A stretch of 56,684 bases of DNA from Boseongicola sp. SB0665_bin_10 (GCA_009838075.1 VXSG01000075.1:1-56684), one strand, 5' to 3'. Positions 1-9,078 are shown, numbered from the stretch's first letter. Numbers and translations are program-made. Notes: generated from the sequence alone by a model not told the origin.

Positions 1-54
1 ACCTTCGACACGGTCGAGAACCGTGGCTACGTCCTGATCGCGGAAGGGAAGTGA
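1..54 (+). CDS. C-terminal end of an unidentified gene (partial)
   Basis: The window opens inside a plus-strand reading frame that closes with TGA at 52-54. The last residues read TVENRGYVLIAEGK. Codon third positions are almost all G or C, as in the clear genes nearby, so this is probably real coding sequence. Too little remains to name a family. Between this stop and pyrB (55-305) I see no convincing gene. Confidence 0.35.
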   Translation, partial: TFDTVENRGYVLIAEGK

Positions 55-285
55 CGGGGCTTGATAGCATGGCTTGACCGGCGCCCCCGGACCGCTGCCC
101 GCAGTTGCCGACAGTCGCGAAGTCCAGGCCCAATGGACGGCGCATGACGAGGCGTCGGGGATTGGCGTGCCTGCCCCTGGTGACAGCCGCGCCGACGGGT
201 TCGTGAAGCGCGAAGGCGTCGTGACCGAAAAGCAGCACGACGCAGTCGGGATGCCAGGGCAGGTCTCGGTCGCAAGGGATTGCGC

Positions 286-304
286 GGCAGGCATTTTGCC
301 TGCC
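286..304 (-). terminator. hairpin directly after pyrB
   Basis: A perfect 8-bp stem (GGCAGGCA/TGCCTGCC) with a 3-base loop lies one base beyond the pyrB stop codon on the minus strand. There is no long T-tract after it, so it may be a weak terminator or a transcript-end stabiliser rather than a strong intrinsic terminator. Confidence 0.4.
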
Positions 305-305
305 G

Positions 306-1262
306 TCAGGCCATCTCTTCAGTCTCCGCTCTCGCGGCGTGCAGGTTGTCGGCCAACAGTTTCATGGCGGCCATGCGGACGGCGACGCCCATCTCGACCT
401 GGTCCTGGATGACGGAACGGTTGATGTCGTCGGCAATTGTGCCATCGATCTCGACGCCACGGTTCATGGGTCCCGGATGCATGACGATGGCGTCGTCCCT
501 TGCATGTCGGAGCTTGTCACCGTCCAGGCCGAATCGGTGGTAGTACTCGCGCTCGGAAGGGATGAATGCACCGTCCATGCGCTCTTTCTGAAGCCGGAGC
601 ATCATGACGACGTCGGCATCCTTGAGTCCGTCTTCCAGGTTCGTGCATACCTCGACGCCCCATTCGGCCGCGCCGGCAGGCATCAAGGTAGGCGGACCGA
701 CAAGCCTGATTCGGTTCTCCATCTTGCCAAGGAGAAGGATGTTCGATCGGGCGACACGGGAGTGGGCGATGTCACCGCAGATCGCAACCGTCAGCCGCTG
801 AAGCCGCCCCTTGGTGCGTCGGATGGTCAATGCGTCGAGAAGCGCCTGTGTCGGGTGTTCGTGCCGTCCGTCGCCAGCGTTGATCACTGCGCAGTTGACC
901 TTTTGCGCCAGAAGGCTCACCGCTCCGGAACTCGGGTGGCGGACCACGAGCAGATCCGGATGCATGGCGTTGAGCGTCATCGCGGTGTCGATGAGCGTCT
1001 CGCCCTTTTTGACCGACGATGACTGCATGTGCATGTTCATCACGTCCGCGCCGAGCCGCTTTCCGGCGATTTCGAAACTCGCCTGCGTCCGGGTCGAGTG
1101 TTCGAAGAACATGTTGACTTGCGTAAGTCCCGTAAGCGCGGTGTCGTGCTTCACGTCTCGGCGATTCAGGTCAACAAACGTGTCAGACAGGTCAAGAAGC
1201 GTGGTTATCTCGACCGGCTCGAGATGCTCGATGCCGAGGAGGTGGCGGGCGCGAAGACTCAT
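306..1262 (-). CDS. pyrB: aspartate carbamoyltransferase catalytic subunit
   Basis: PyrB joins carbamoyl phosphate to aspartate in the committed step of pyrimidine synthesis in the cytoplasm. The 318-residue product has the carbamoyl-phosphate motif FEHSTRT near residues 54-59, the HPTQALLD segment near 140 and the late MHPGPMNRG motif, all in family order, and family-typical length. An upstream GTG-type start at 1382 is possible in frame, but the ATG at 1262 gives the canonical N-terminus ([10 protein letters not shown]) and was chosen. No regulatory pyrI and no pyrC follow; a hairpin ends the gene. The gene is separate from the gshA-like gene upstream (145 bases between). Confidence 0.95.
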   Translation of the reverse strand: MSLRARHLLGIEHLEPVEITTLLDLSDTFVDLNRRDVKHDTALTGLTQVNMFFEHSTRTQASFEIAGKRLGADVMNMHMQSSSVKKGETLIDTAMTLNAMHPDLLVVRHPSSGAVSLLAQKVNCAVINAGDGRHEHPTQALLDALTIRRTKGRLQRLTVAICGDIAHSRVARSNILLLGKMENRIRLVGPPTLMPAGAAEWGVEVCTNLEDGLKDADVVMMLRLQKERMDGAFIPSEREYYHRFGLDGDKLRHARDDAIVMHPGPMNRGVEIDGTIADDINRSVIQDQVEMGVAVRMAAMKLLADNLHAARAETEEMA

Positions 1263-1406
1263 GGTCGCTGTATAGATTGGCCGCCGCTCTCGGAAAAGCC
1301 CTTCCGCATGGCTGCCGTTCCGCTGACAAATCGCCCCGGGCCGTTCCCGAAGGACAGCCGCCGTGACCCTGGCCGTCGGCATGGCCCGGCCCTTTGCCGA
1401 GGACGA

Positions 1407-2777
1407 TCAGTAGCTGTATTCCGCGAATGCCCGAGTGGCGTCCCGGTCCCAGTCGGTCTCGAACAGCCGGATCATTTCGTCCGCGGGCGTCTCGCCCGTT
1501 TCAAGGGTCTCCTTAAGGGCGTTGAGAAAGTGGGTTTCATCCGGCAGGAGGCCGTCTGCGCCCTCCTGCGCCCGCGCCTTGAGACCGGCTTCCGCGATTT
1601 CGACGACTTCCCGTGCAAGGGCATGCATGCCGATGCCGCCGGTTTCGGCGGCAAGGCCGTCGACCGACGCGGCAATCCGCAACCCTTGCCGCAACTCCGC
1701 ATCCCAGGTCCTGGCGATGTCCCAGGCCGCGTCAAGTGCGGCCTTGTCGTAGACAAGCCCGACCCAGAACGCAGGCAGCGCGCAAAGGCGTCGCCACGGT
1801 CCGCCATCGGCACCGCGCATCTCGATGAACTTCTTGATGCGTGCTTCGGGAAAAATCGTCGTCAGGTGATCGGCCCAGTCGGACAGCATTGGGATCTCGC
1901 CCGGCAGCGCCGGCAGCCTGCCGTCGAGAAAGTCCCGGAAGGACTGGCCGAGAGCATCAATGTAGACGCCGTCCCGGAAGACGAAGTACATCGGCACGTC
2001 CAGCGCATAGTCCACCCAGGTCTCGAACCCGAACCCTTCCTCGAAGACGAAGGGCAGCATTCCGGTGCGGTCAGGATCCAGGTCACGCCAGATCCGGCTT
2101 CTCCAGCTCTTGTGTCCGTTGAGCTCGCCATGCAGAAACGGCGAATTCGCGAACAGTGCCGTGGCGACCGGTTGCAAGGCCAGCGCCACGCGCAGCTTTT
2201 GCACCATGTCCTGTTCGGATTCGAAGTCGAGGTTGACCTGCACGGTGCAGGTTCGCCGCATCATTTGCGTGCCGAGCGTTCCGACACGTTGCATGTAGCC
2301 GTCCATCAGCCGGTAGCGGCCCTTGGGCATGAGCGGCATGTCGCCGTGGGTCCAGTGAGGTGCCGCGCCGAGTCCGATGAAGCCCGCACCGATCTCGTCG
2401 GCCACGGCACGCACCTCGCGCAGGTGCTCGTTCACTTCGTCGCATGTCTGGTGAATGTTCTCCAGTGGCGCGCCCGAGAGTTCCAGCTGGCCACCCGGCT
2501 CGAGCGAGATGTTGGCACCGTCCTTGGCAAGGCCGATGACGTTGCCGCCCTCGTCGACAGGCGCCCAGCCAAACCTGTCGCGGAGGCCTTCGAGGATGGC
2601 CTTGATCGAAGAAGGCCCCCCGTAGGGCAGCGGCTTGAGCGTGTCCTTGCGGTAACCGAACTTTTCGTGCTCGGTTCCGATGCGCCACTCCTCCGGCGGC
2701 TTGCAACCCGAGGCAAGGTACTCGACCAGCTGCTCGCGCCTTTCGATTGGACCGCCGCCAGTCTGCGGAATGGACAT
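1407..2777 (-). CDS. gshA: glutamate-cysteine ligase (GCS2/plant type)
   Basis: This ligase forms gamma-glutamylcysteine from glutamate, cysteine and ATP, the first step of glutathione synthesis. The 456-residue protein has the GCS2-type signatures: an early GTEHEKFGY segment, the LEPGGQLELSG motif near residues 92-102, the CTVQVNLDF strand and the MRGADGGPW motif near 323-331. This is the form shared by alphaproteobacteria and plants rather than the E. coli form. It ends in the aromatic tail EYSY. The start ATG at 2777 gives the expected N-terminus. It probably forms its own transcription unit, with a 56-base gap to the small membrane protein gene upstream on the same strand. Confidence 0.93.
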   Translation of the reverse strand: MSIPQTGGGPIERREQLVEYLASGCKPPEEWRIGTEHEKFGYRKDTLKPLPYGGPSSIKAILEGLRDRFGWAPVDEGGNVIGLAKDGANISLEPGGQLELSGAPLENIHQTCDEVNEHLREVRAVADEIGAGFIGLGAAPHWTHGDMPLMPKGRYRLMDGYMQRVGTLGTQMMRRTCTVQVNLDFESEQDMVQKLRVALALQPVATALFANSPFLHGELNGHKSWRSRIWRDLDPDRTGMLPFVFEEGFGFETWVDYALDVPMYFVFRDGVYIDALGQSFRDFLDGRLPALPGEIPMLSDWADHLTTIFPEARIKKFIEMRGADGGPWRRLCALPAFWVGLVYDKAALDAAWDIARTWDAELRQGLRIAASVDGLAAETGGIGMHALAREVVEIAEAGLKARAQEGADGLLPDETHFLNALKETLETGETPADEMIRLFETDWDRDATRAFAEYSY

Positions 2778-2833
2778 TGCGTTTCTCGCGTCGACAATTC
2801 AGGGCTGCTGACTTGCCCGAATCCGCGCTTGTG

Positions 2834-3355
2834 TCAATCCGGCCTCATTGCGGCGGCTTCCCAAACGACCTGCTCCCCGTCCGCATTCGGACCCGATACG
2901 CGGACGGCGGCCTCAAGGTCCGCGCCCGGCAGAGCGGTGAGCGCGTCAAACAGCGCCGCTCCGTTGCCCGCGTTTCCCGAAATCGTGAGGCGTTGTCCGT
3001 GGAGGTCGGTGAATTCCCAGAAGAAGTCCGGGCCGGACGGGTGCCGGGTGCCAGGGCGCACCTTGACCCGGACCAGATCGTCGATCGAAATCGCTCCTCC
3101 TCCAAGCGAGCTGAAATACGTGATCTTGCGCTCGTCGACCTCGACCCTGCCTGCGCCGGTGCCGCGGTCGGGGCGGCGCGCCCGCCGCACGCCCTCGATG
3201 AACAGTGCCGCACAAACAAGTGCCGCCGCATAGGACAGGCCTCGAACCAGCCCGGTCGTCAAGGCAGCCGCCTGCAGCGAACCGAGCAGGACAATGCCCG
3301 AGAGAATCGCTTCCTGCCACCTGAACAGGAAGGCTTTTGCCTCTGGCCGGATCAT
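2834..3355 (-). CDS. small predicted inner-membrane protein, unknown function
   Basis: A 173-residue protein starting MIRPEAKAFLFRWQEA, which I prefer to an upstream in-frame start at 3475. Two close hydrophobic stretches (about residues 17-33 and 38-54) are followed by a basic turn (RRARRPDR) and a soluble C-terminal domain of alternating strands. This is the layout of a membrane-anchored PH-like or YcxB-like domain, but I cannot assign a family with confidence. It lies between rsmE and the gshA-type gene on the same strand, 168 bases after rsmE. Function unknown. Confidence 0.7.
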   Translation of the reverse strand: MIRPEAKAFLFRWQEAILSGIVLLGSLQAAALTTGLVRGLSYAAALVCAALFIEGVRRARRPDRGTGAGRVEVDERKITYFSSLGGGAISIDDLVRVKVRPGTRHPSGPDFFWEFTDLHGQRLTISGNAGNGAALFDALTALPGADLEAAVRVSGPNADGEQVVWEAAAMRPD

Positions 3356-3523
3356 GCTCACCGGACGCCTCCTCTCAATGGCCGGTTCCGCCGGCACTCC
3401 GTGCCCGCCGCTCCGACGGTATCCGGTGCAAGCGTCCCCGAATTTCGGCACAGGGTCCAGTCCAGGAACGGTCAACGCCGGTCGTGGCTCTTGGCAACAT
3501 GTCGGCGCGGACCCGTGTTCGCG

Positions 3524-4246
3524 TCACTGCCAGTCACCCAGGCTTGCTTGCCAGACCGTCATTGCCGCGACTGCGGCCGTGTCCGCGCGCAGCACACGCG
3601 GTCCCAGCGAGACTGTCATCGATTGCGGCATCGCGTCGATCATGCGTCGTTCCGCCTCGGAAAATCCGCCTTCCGGGCCGACCAGGATGGCCCACGGGCC
3701 AGGCGCCCCCGAAAGCGCGGCACCCTTTCCCGCGCGCGTCTCGTCGCAGAACATCAACCTGCGGTCCTCGGGCCATGCTTCCAGGATTTGCGTGAGGACT
3801 GACATCTCCTCGACACGGGGCACGCTGGTTCCGCCACATTGCTCTGCCGCTTCAATGGCATGGGCTTGAAGCCGGTCTCTCCGAATCCTCTCGGCGGCGG
3901 TGAACTCGGTTCGGACCGGCATGATGCGGGCCGCGCCCATTTCCGCCGCCTTTTCCACGATGAAATCCGTGCGGGCCTTCTTGATCGGTGCAAAGAGGAG
4001 CCAGAGGTCGGGCGGATTCCTTTGGGCGGCGCTTTGAACGCGGCACTTGAGGATGCCGTGCCGCTTTCCGGCGGTCGCGATTTCCGCTTCCCACTCACCG
4101 TCACTGCCGTTGAAGACGGCCACGAGATCCCCGACCGTCAGACGCATGACCGAGAACAGGTAGTGTGCCTGGTCACGCGCAAGCGCGATCGATTGCCCTT
4201 CGCCCAGCGGGTGCTCTACATATATCCTGACTTTCGCGCGTTTCAT
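3524..4246 (-). CDS. rsmE: 16S rRNA m3U1498 methyltransferase
   Basis: RsmE methylates N3 of U1498 in 16S rRNA in the assembled small subunit. The 240-residue product has the SPOUT-fold signatures of the family: a PUA-like N-terminus, the central AEQCGG segment, the GPEGGFSEAE motif near residue 195 and the C-terminal LGPRVLRADTAA knot sequence. I chose the ATG at 4246 (MKRAKVRIYVEH) over the in-frame start at 4285 because it matches the family N-terminus and leaves room for the divergent ubiA. Only 12 bases separate the rsmE and ubiA start codons, so their promoters must overlap the opposite coding regions or each other. Confidence 0.93.
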   Translation of the reverse strand: MKRAKVRIYVEHPLGEGQSIALARDQAHYLFSVMRLTVGDLVAVFNGSDGEWEAEIATAGKRHGILKCRVQSAAQRNPPDLWLLFAPIKKARTDFIVEKAAEMGAARIMPVRTEFTAAERIRRDRLQAHAIEAAEQCGGTSVPRVEEMSVLTQILEAWPEDRRLMFCDETRAGKGAALSGAPGPWAILVGPEGGFSEAERRMIDAMPQSMTVSLGPRVLRADTAAVAAMTVWQASLGDWQ

Positions 4247-4258
4247 GGCGGGGAGCAT

Positions 4259-5215
4259 ATGACCGAAGGGACGCCAGACGGACAAGTGGCAGATGCGGTG
4301 CCGGGGAACTGGGTTGATCGCTGGGCGCCGTTGGCGACGCGCCCTTACCTGCGGCTCAGCCGGGCGGACCGGCCAATCGGGACCTGGCTACTCCTGTTGC
4401 CCTGCTGGTGGGGACTAGGCGCGGCATCGCTGCATCAGGGAACGCAGATCCTGGAGCATGCCTGGATCGGAATCGGGTGTGCCATGGGCGCATGGTTGAT
4501 GCGGGGGGCCGGATGCACGTGGAACGACATCACTGACCGCAAGTTCGATGCCGAAGTGGAGCGCACCCGTTCGCGGCCAATTCCTTCGGGACAGATCTCC
4601 GTGAGTCGGGCGGCAGCCTGGATGACGGTGCAGGCGTTGGCGGCGCTGCTCGTCCTTCTGACATTCGGGAACGCGGCCGTCATCCTGGGTCTCGCGTCCG
4701 TGGTCCTGGTGGTGATCTATCCGTTTGCCAAGCGGTTTACCTGGTGGCCGCAGGTGTTTCTGGGACTTGCCTTCAATTGGGGCGCCCTCCTGGCCTGGGC
4801 GGCGGTAACGGGCACGCTTGCCTGGCCAGCCTTGGCAATTTACGTCGCCGGCATTGCCTGGACCCTGTTCTACGACACTATCTATGCCCTGCAAGACCGG
4901 AGAGATGACGCGGTTGTCGGCGTGAAGTCGACGGCACGGCTCTTTGGCGCAAGCACAAGACGCTGGCTGAACCGCTTCCTTGTCGTGTCAACCGCCGTTC
5001 TTGGCGTGGGACTCGTCGGCGCCGCCGGGCCCGGTGAAGGCGTTCTGCAGGTCGGGATCGTGCTCGCCGGAACGCTCGCGTTCGGGCTGCATCTGGTCTG
5101 GCAGCTGACACGGCTGGAAGTCGGCAACCCCGAGCGGTGCCTGAGGCTCTTTCGCGCGAATCGTGATGCAGGGCTGATTCCGGTCTTCTTCCTTGGTGCG
5201 GCAACCTTCCTGTGA
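4259..5215 (+). CDS. ubiA: 4-hydroxybenzoate polyprenyltransferase
   Basis: UbiA attaches the polyprenyl tail to 4-hydroxybenzoate in ubiquinone synthesis at the inner membrane. The 318-residue protein has the expected series of membrane helices and both Asp-rich motifs: NDITDRKFDAEVERT near residue 90 and the second cytoplasmic motif DTIYALQDRRDD near 205. The N-terminal DRPIGTWLLLLPCWWG is also canonical. The start at 4259 is inferred from the family N-terminus; a much longer upstream frame exists but overlaps rsmE on the other strand. Mobile-element remnants begin within ten bases of its stop codon. Confidence 0.95.
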   Translation: MTEGTPDGQVADAVPGNWVDRWAPLATRPYLRLSRADRPIGTWLLLLPCWWGLGAASLHQGTQILEHAWIGIGCAMGAWLMRGAGCTWNDITDRKFDAEVERTRSRPIPSGQISVSRAAAWMTVQALAALLVLLTFGNAAVILGLASVVLVVIYPFAKRFTWWPQVFLGLAFNWGALLAWAAVTGTLAWPALAIYVAGIAWTLFYDTIYALQDRRDDAVVGVKSTARLFGASTRRWLNRFLVVSTAVLGVGLVGAAGPGEGVLQVGIVLAGTLAFGLHLVWQLTRLEVGNPERCLRLFRANRDAGLIPVFFLGAATFL

Positions 5216-5223
5216 TTGGGGAA

Positions 5224-5412
5224 TCACATATATGAGTGACCATGATGCTCACCCGCAGTCCGTTCCGCGTCCTGCCCCGGCAACCCGGCGACATGTGATG
5301 CAAGAACATCCCCGGACGCGCCGGGACAGCCTGAAGGGCCGATTTCCCACCCGGCCAGCGCGATCCCGCGCCGGAGAACGTTCCGTGCCGCGTTGACATC
5401 GCGATCCGTCAC
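5224..5412 (-). pseudogene. 3' remnant of a TnpB (IS200/IS605) gene
   Basis: The frame begins TDRDVNAARNVL, the signature around the third RuvC catalytic aspartate of TnpB RNA-guided nucleases, and runs 62 residues to a stop. Everything upstream in TnpB (RuvC-I, RuvC-II and the zinc ribbon) is missing. Instead the sequence passes within a few bases into a truncated serine recombinase (5409-5723). The remnant is therefore non-functional and marks a deletion or insertion junction near 5412. Confidence 0.75.
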
Positions 5413-5723
5413 CAGTCGGTGTAGTGCCTGGCGAGCCTCGAGACTTCGATCCCGAGAAGGATGCCGACGCCGCCGAGGGCGACCTCGGCCGTCATGTAGG
5501 CGAATCCGCAGCGCCCGTCGGCGCAGGCGCCGGACAGGCCAAGATCTTCGTCGATGACCGTGACCTGGTCGGCGTGCCAGCCGAGATCGCGGACGCGCTC
5601 GGCAAGGGCATATTGGCGGCGGGTCGATTCGCGATGGTTCTCGACTTGAGAGGGCGTCGACTGGCGGATGTAGACCATGGCGCGGCGCTGGAGATGCATG
5701 GACGCGATTCTGCTGTCAGTCAT
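5409..5723 (-). pseudogene. truncated serine recombinase (resolvase domain)
   Basis: The 104-residue frame carries the N-terminal resolvase fold: AMVYIRQSTPSQ with the nucleophilic serine near residue 22, RESTRRQYAL, VIDEDLGLSG and EVSRLAR. It stops at DW where full-length recombinases continue for several hundred residues (the rest of the catalytic domain and the DNA-binding recombinase domain). The break coincides with the TnpB remnant. Its start overlaps the end of the small gene 5716-5877, the usual arrangement in these transposon-type recombinase cassettes. Confidence 0.8.
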
Positions 5724-5877
5724 CGCTCTTGCTCCCGGTCTCCCGCTGAACGGGCGCGGCCTGCATGATCAGCCTTGCCAGTTGTGCAATCGCCGTGCGG
5801 CGTGTTGCCTCGTCGAGGTGCTCCCACAGCCGGTCGTGCGGCTTCGGGATCTCCGGAAAGTCCAGGTGCAGTTGCAT
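5716..5877 (-). CDS. small accessory protein of a recombinase cassette
   Basis: A 53-residue protein beginning MQLHLDFPEIPKPHDRLWEHLD, followed by an alpha-helical segment (ATRRTAIAQLARLIMQAA). Short proteins of this pattern commonly sit directly upstream of transposon-borne serine recombinases. Here the frame overlaps the recombinase start by eight bases, suggesting translational coupling. Because the recombinase is truncated, this gene is probably a passenger relic. Its function is unknown. Confidence 0.55.
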   Translation of the reverse strand: MQLHLDFPEIPKPHDRLWEHLDEATRRTAIAQLARLIMQAAPVQRETGSKSDD

Positions 5878-6178
5878 GATGCTCCTCCGTCTCAGTGCGT
5901 CGGAGCAGAGCATTCACCACGGATCGCATGCGCAACAGGTCGTGCGGCTCAGCCACCAGTTCACGATTGCCGGTCTGGACGGACCCGTCCGTTGCCGCGT
6001 CCGTCCACTCGACGGGAACGATGCGGCGGCTGCCGTCGGGAAACAGCAACAGGAGCCGAAGACGCCCCTGGCGAAAGAGCTGCTTCAGGACCGGAACGGC
6101 CTCCCCTTCGAGGACATGCGCCTTGCGCGTGATCCTGACCGTCGCCGGAAGCTCGCGGAGGTGGGTAGTGTTGCGTAC
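5720..6178 (-). pseudogene. remnant of a DUF5372/Y4bD-like cassette gene
   Basis: A minus-strand frame open from about 6178 contains LEGEAVPVLKQL, LLLLFPDGSRRIVPVEWTDA and a helical segment (LLRMRSVVNALL). This resembles the small SH3-like protein found at the head of serine-recombinase cassettes in rhizobia and relatives (Y4bD/Y4pK type). Only the part down to about 5870 looks protein-like; the rest of the frame overlaps the next gene. The 5' end is cut by the group II intron remnant at about 6178, so no proper start remains. The assignment is from recall of the family pattern. Confidence 0.4.
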
Positions 6179-7008
6179 GGTCGTTCGACAACTTGGACCG
6201 GGACTGGCTCGTCCGGTTTCTGGAACATCGCATCGGAGACAGGCGGGTGATCCGGAAATGGCTGGATGCCGGCGTCATGGACGACCGGGCATGGACGGAC
6301 ACGGGTGTGGGAACGCCGCAGGGGAACATCCTGTCCCCCTGCTTGGCGAACGTGTTCCTGCACTACGCGCTCGATCTCTGGTTCCACAGGAAATGGCGTC
6401 CAAAGGTTCCTCAGGGCGAAGCGATCATCGTCCGCTACGCGGACGACGTCGTGGTCGGGTTCCAACACAAGCGGGACGCGGAGCAGTACGTCCGGGAGCG
6501 GCTGGATCGTTTCGGTCTCAGCCTTCACCCGGACAAGACCCGTCTCGTCGCGTTTGGACGGTTCGCGTCAGAGAACCGTCGCAGACGCGGGGCGGGCAGG
6601 CCGGAGACGTTCGATTTCCTGGGCTTCACGCACTTCTGCACGAGGACCCGGCGGGGTCGTTTCCGGCTTGGTCGCAAGCCGATCGCGAAACGGGTCGACA
6701 GGACTCTTGCGCGCATCGACGAGGTATTTCGCGAACGCTGGCATCACGACATCTGGGAGGTCGGCGAGAGGCTTGGACGGGTCTGTCAGGGCTGGTCCAA
6801 CCACTTCGCCGTCCCGGGGTCGGGCCGCTGGCTGCGCGCCTTTCGCCACAGGCTTCAACGCCCCTGGCTGCGGGCGCTGCGCCTGCGGTCCCAGCGTGAC
6901 CGCTTCGACTGGAGGCGACTGGAGCGCATGACCGAAATCCTCTGGCCGCGCGTCTCCATCCGCCACCCGTGGCCGGACCAGCGGTTCGCCGTCAAGCACC
7001 CGAGGTAG
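6178..7008 (+). pseudogene. ltrA: 5'-truncated group II intron reverse transcriptase/maturase
   Basis: From about 6181 the frame reads SFDNLDRDWL, the middle of an LtrA-type protein, and continues through GTPQGNILSPCLANVFLHY, the catalytic YADD (in VRYADDVVVGFQ), HPDKTRLVAFGR, the ETFDFLGFTHF motif and the maturase (X) domain with GWSNHFAVPG, ending at 7008. The first reverse-transcriptase blocks and the whole 5' intron RNA are missing, and a stop codon lies in frame at 6166-6168. A TTG at 6193 could start a 271-residue fragment, but it would lack the first RT motifs and is not expected to work. Confidence 0.88.
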
Positions 7009-7110
7009 GAGCCGGATGGGCTGACGTCCATGTCCGGATCTGTGCGGGGGGTGCGCAGCAACGCGCATTCCTGCCGCGACCGGGGGAAGGGGCACCGCAA
7101 GGTCCCCTTC
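7009..7110 (+). other. group II intron 3' end (domains V and VI) and flanking hairpin
   Basis: Directly after the maturase stop, 7009-7042 begins GAGCCGGAT and closes with GTCCGGATCTG around a short distal stem, the form of domain V in this class of bacterial introns. 7044-7077 folds as a domain VI-like arm (GTGCGC/GCGCAT distal stem, G-rich/C-rich proximal stem). At 7072-7073 the bulge reads TG, where I would expect the branch-point adenosine in CTACCGC. A further hairpin, 7086-7110, has a 7-bp stem (GAAGGGG/CCCCTTC), an inner ACC/GGT stem and a GCAA tetraloop; it probably lies in the 3' flank. Confidence 0.65.
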
Positions 7111-7158
7111 TACCCAGCCTATGATTGCGCGTGACCGGGCCGAAGACTACAAGGAACC

Positions 7159-9078
7159 ATGACCTTCCGGCGGACCGTCTCTCGCCTGCGCGCCATTCCG
7201 CATCTGCTGGCGTTGGCTGCAGGAGCAGGTCTGTGTCTTGCGGCAGCGGTCTGGACAAGAAATCTTGTCGAGGCACGAACCTTGAGGAGCATTGACGCCG
7301 GGCTGTCGCAATCGGGCCATGAGTGGGCAGTTGTCCAGGTCGATGGCCTGCACGTCGTCTTGAGCGGCATCGCCCCGGACGACGCAACGCGATTTGCCGC
7401 GCTGTCGACGGCGGGCCGTGCCGCAAGTTCCGCGCGCATCACGGACCAAATGTCAGTTGCCGACCCGGTGGCAATCCAGCCTCCCGAGTTCTCGATCGAG
7501 ATCCTGCGGCACGACGACGGCGTTTCGCTTGTCGGCCTCGTGCCGTCGTCGATGGATGTCGAAGGCGTCGTGTCGAGTGTCCGGGAACACGTGGAAGACG
7601 CGCCGGTCTCGGACCTGCTTGGAACGGTCGACTTCGAACCGGCTGACGGATGGTATCGTGCCGTGACTTTCGGCGTTGAGGCGCTCGCGGCGTTGCCACA
7701 CGCGAAAGTGTCGATCACGGCGTCGCGGGTCGCGATCAACGCCGTGGCCAAGGATGCCGATGACAAGCGGCGGCTGGAACGGCTGCTCCGACGGGATGCG
7801 CCGGCCGGACTGGAGCTTGCCTTGAGCATCTCTGCGCCGCGCCCGGTCGTTGCGCCTTTCACGCTCAGGTTCCTGATCGACGGCAACGGCGCGCGCTTCG
7901 ATGCCTGTGCCGCTGACAGCGAGGTGGCGCGAGACACGATCCTTGAAACGGCCCGAAGCGCGGGTCTTGATGATGACACGGCATGCATTCTGGCGCTCGG
8001 GACGCCCTCGACCAGGTGGGGGGAGGCCGCGGTGGCAGGAATCGTTGCCGTGGCCGAGCTTGGCGGAGGCACGTTCACCATGTCCAATGCCGATGTCACG
8101 CTGGTGGCGGCAGCAGGTGCGCCGCTTCCACGCTTCGAACGTGTCTCGGCTGAGCTTGAGGAGGCCTTGCCGCCGGTGTTCTCGTTGAAGGCGATCCTGC
8201 CCGAGGAGGTCAGGCAGGACGAGGTGGGCCCATTGCCTGAATTCATGGCGATCCTTTCGCCCGAGGGGCATGTTCAGCTGCGCGGCAAGCTTGGAAGCGA
8301 ATCAACCCGCTCGGCAGTCGAGAGTCTTGCCGCCGCTCATTTCGGGAGCGATCACATCTACTCGGCGACCGTGCTGGATCAGGACTTGCCGAGCGGGTGG
8401 ACGCAGCGCGTGCTGGCAGCGCTGGAGGCGATGCAGTTTCTGAGCAACGGCGTCGCCAGCGTGACTGTCGACAACGTCGCGATCTCCGGAAATGTCGCGT
8501 TCGACGGCGCGCAATCCGCGATTGCGCGCGTTCTTTCGGAAAAGTTGGGGGTTGCCGCGTCCTACGAACTGGATGTCGCGTATCTTGAAGTCGGCGAACC
8601 GCAGATCGAGTTGCCGACGCCCGAGGAATGCATGGCGCGCGTGAACGATGCGGCCGATAGGAAGAAGATCACGTTCAATCCGGCATCCAGCACGATCGAG
8701 GACGATGCCGTGGAGACCATCGATGCAATTGCAGGCATTCTCCGCGAATGCCAGGACATCCGGGTCGAGATCAGCGGCCATACCGACAGCCAAGGTCGCG
8801 AGACCATGAACCAGCGGCTGAGCCAGGCACGCGCGGATGCGGTCCTGAATGCAATCCTGGCGCGGCGCGTGCTGGGCACGGGTCTCGTTGCCAGGGGTTA
8901 TGGTGAAAGCCAGCCCGTAGCGAACAACGACACGGCAGAAGGGCGGGAAGCGAACCGTCGGATCGAGTTTCGCCTGATCGGCGGACCCGAGGACCAGACG
9001 GACTCGTCCGGGTCCGCGGCGAATGTCCCGGACGATGATGAAGTCATCGAAGCAAGCGACGGAGGAGGCACAGAATGA
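7159..9078 (+). CDS. OmpA-family envelope protein with BON-like repeats
   Basis: A 639-residue exported protein. An N-terminal hydrophobic segment (about residues 13-31) acts as signal or anchor. It is followed by several repeated alpha/beta segments resembling BON domains (residues about 50-490; for example DGLHVVLSGIAP and GHVQLRGKL). The C-terminal OmpA peptidoglycan-binding domain covers about 515-615, with ISGHTDSQG, LSQARADAV and RGYGESQPVANN. The tail is acidic. The protein probably bridges the inner envelope to peptidoglycan. It overlaps the next gene by four bases (ATGA), so the two are likely co-translated. The start ATG follows an AAGGAA ribosome site. Confidence 0.85.
   Translation: MTFRRTVSRLRAIPHLLALAAGAGLCLAAAVWTRNLVEARTLRSIDAGLSQSGHEWAVVQVDGLHVVLSGIAPDDATRFAALSTAGRAASSARITDQMSVADPVAIQPPEFSIEILRHDDGVSLVGLVPSSMDVEGVVSSVREHVEDAPVSDLLGTVDFEPADGWYRAVTFGVEALAALPHAKVSITASRVAINAVAKDADDKRRLERLLRRDAPAGLELALSISAPRPVVAPFTLRFLIDGNGARFDACAADSEVARDTILETARSAGLDDDTACILALGTPSTRWGEAAVAGIVAVAELGGGTFTMSNADVTLVAAAGAPLPRFERVSAELEEALPPVFSLKAILPEEVRQDEVGPLPEFMAILSPEGHVQLRGKLGSESTRSAVESLAAAHFGSDHIYSATVLDQDLPSGWTQRVLAALEAMQFLSNGVASVTVDNVAISGNVAFDGAQSAIARVLSEKLGVAASYELDVAYLEVGEPQIELPTPEECMARVNDAADRKKITFNPASSTIEDDAVETIDAIAGILRECQDIRVEISGHTDSQGRETMNQRLSQARADAVLNAILARRVLGTGLVARGYGESQPVANNDTAEGREANRRIEFRLIGGPEDQTDSSGSAANVPDDDEVIEASDGGGTE

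Noticed and set aside
55-305. Open frames on both strands before pyrB
   Set aside because: No frame shows family motifs or a plausible start with ribosome site; amino-acid content is Arg/Pro-heavy as in shadows.
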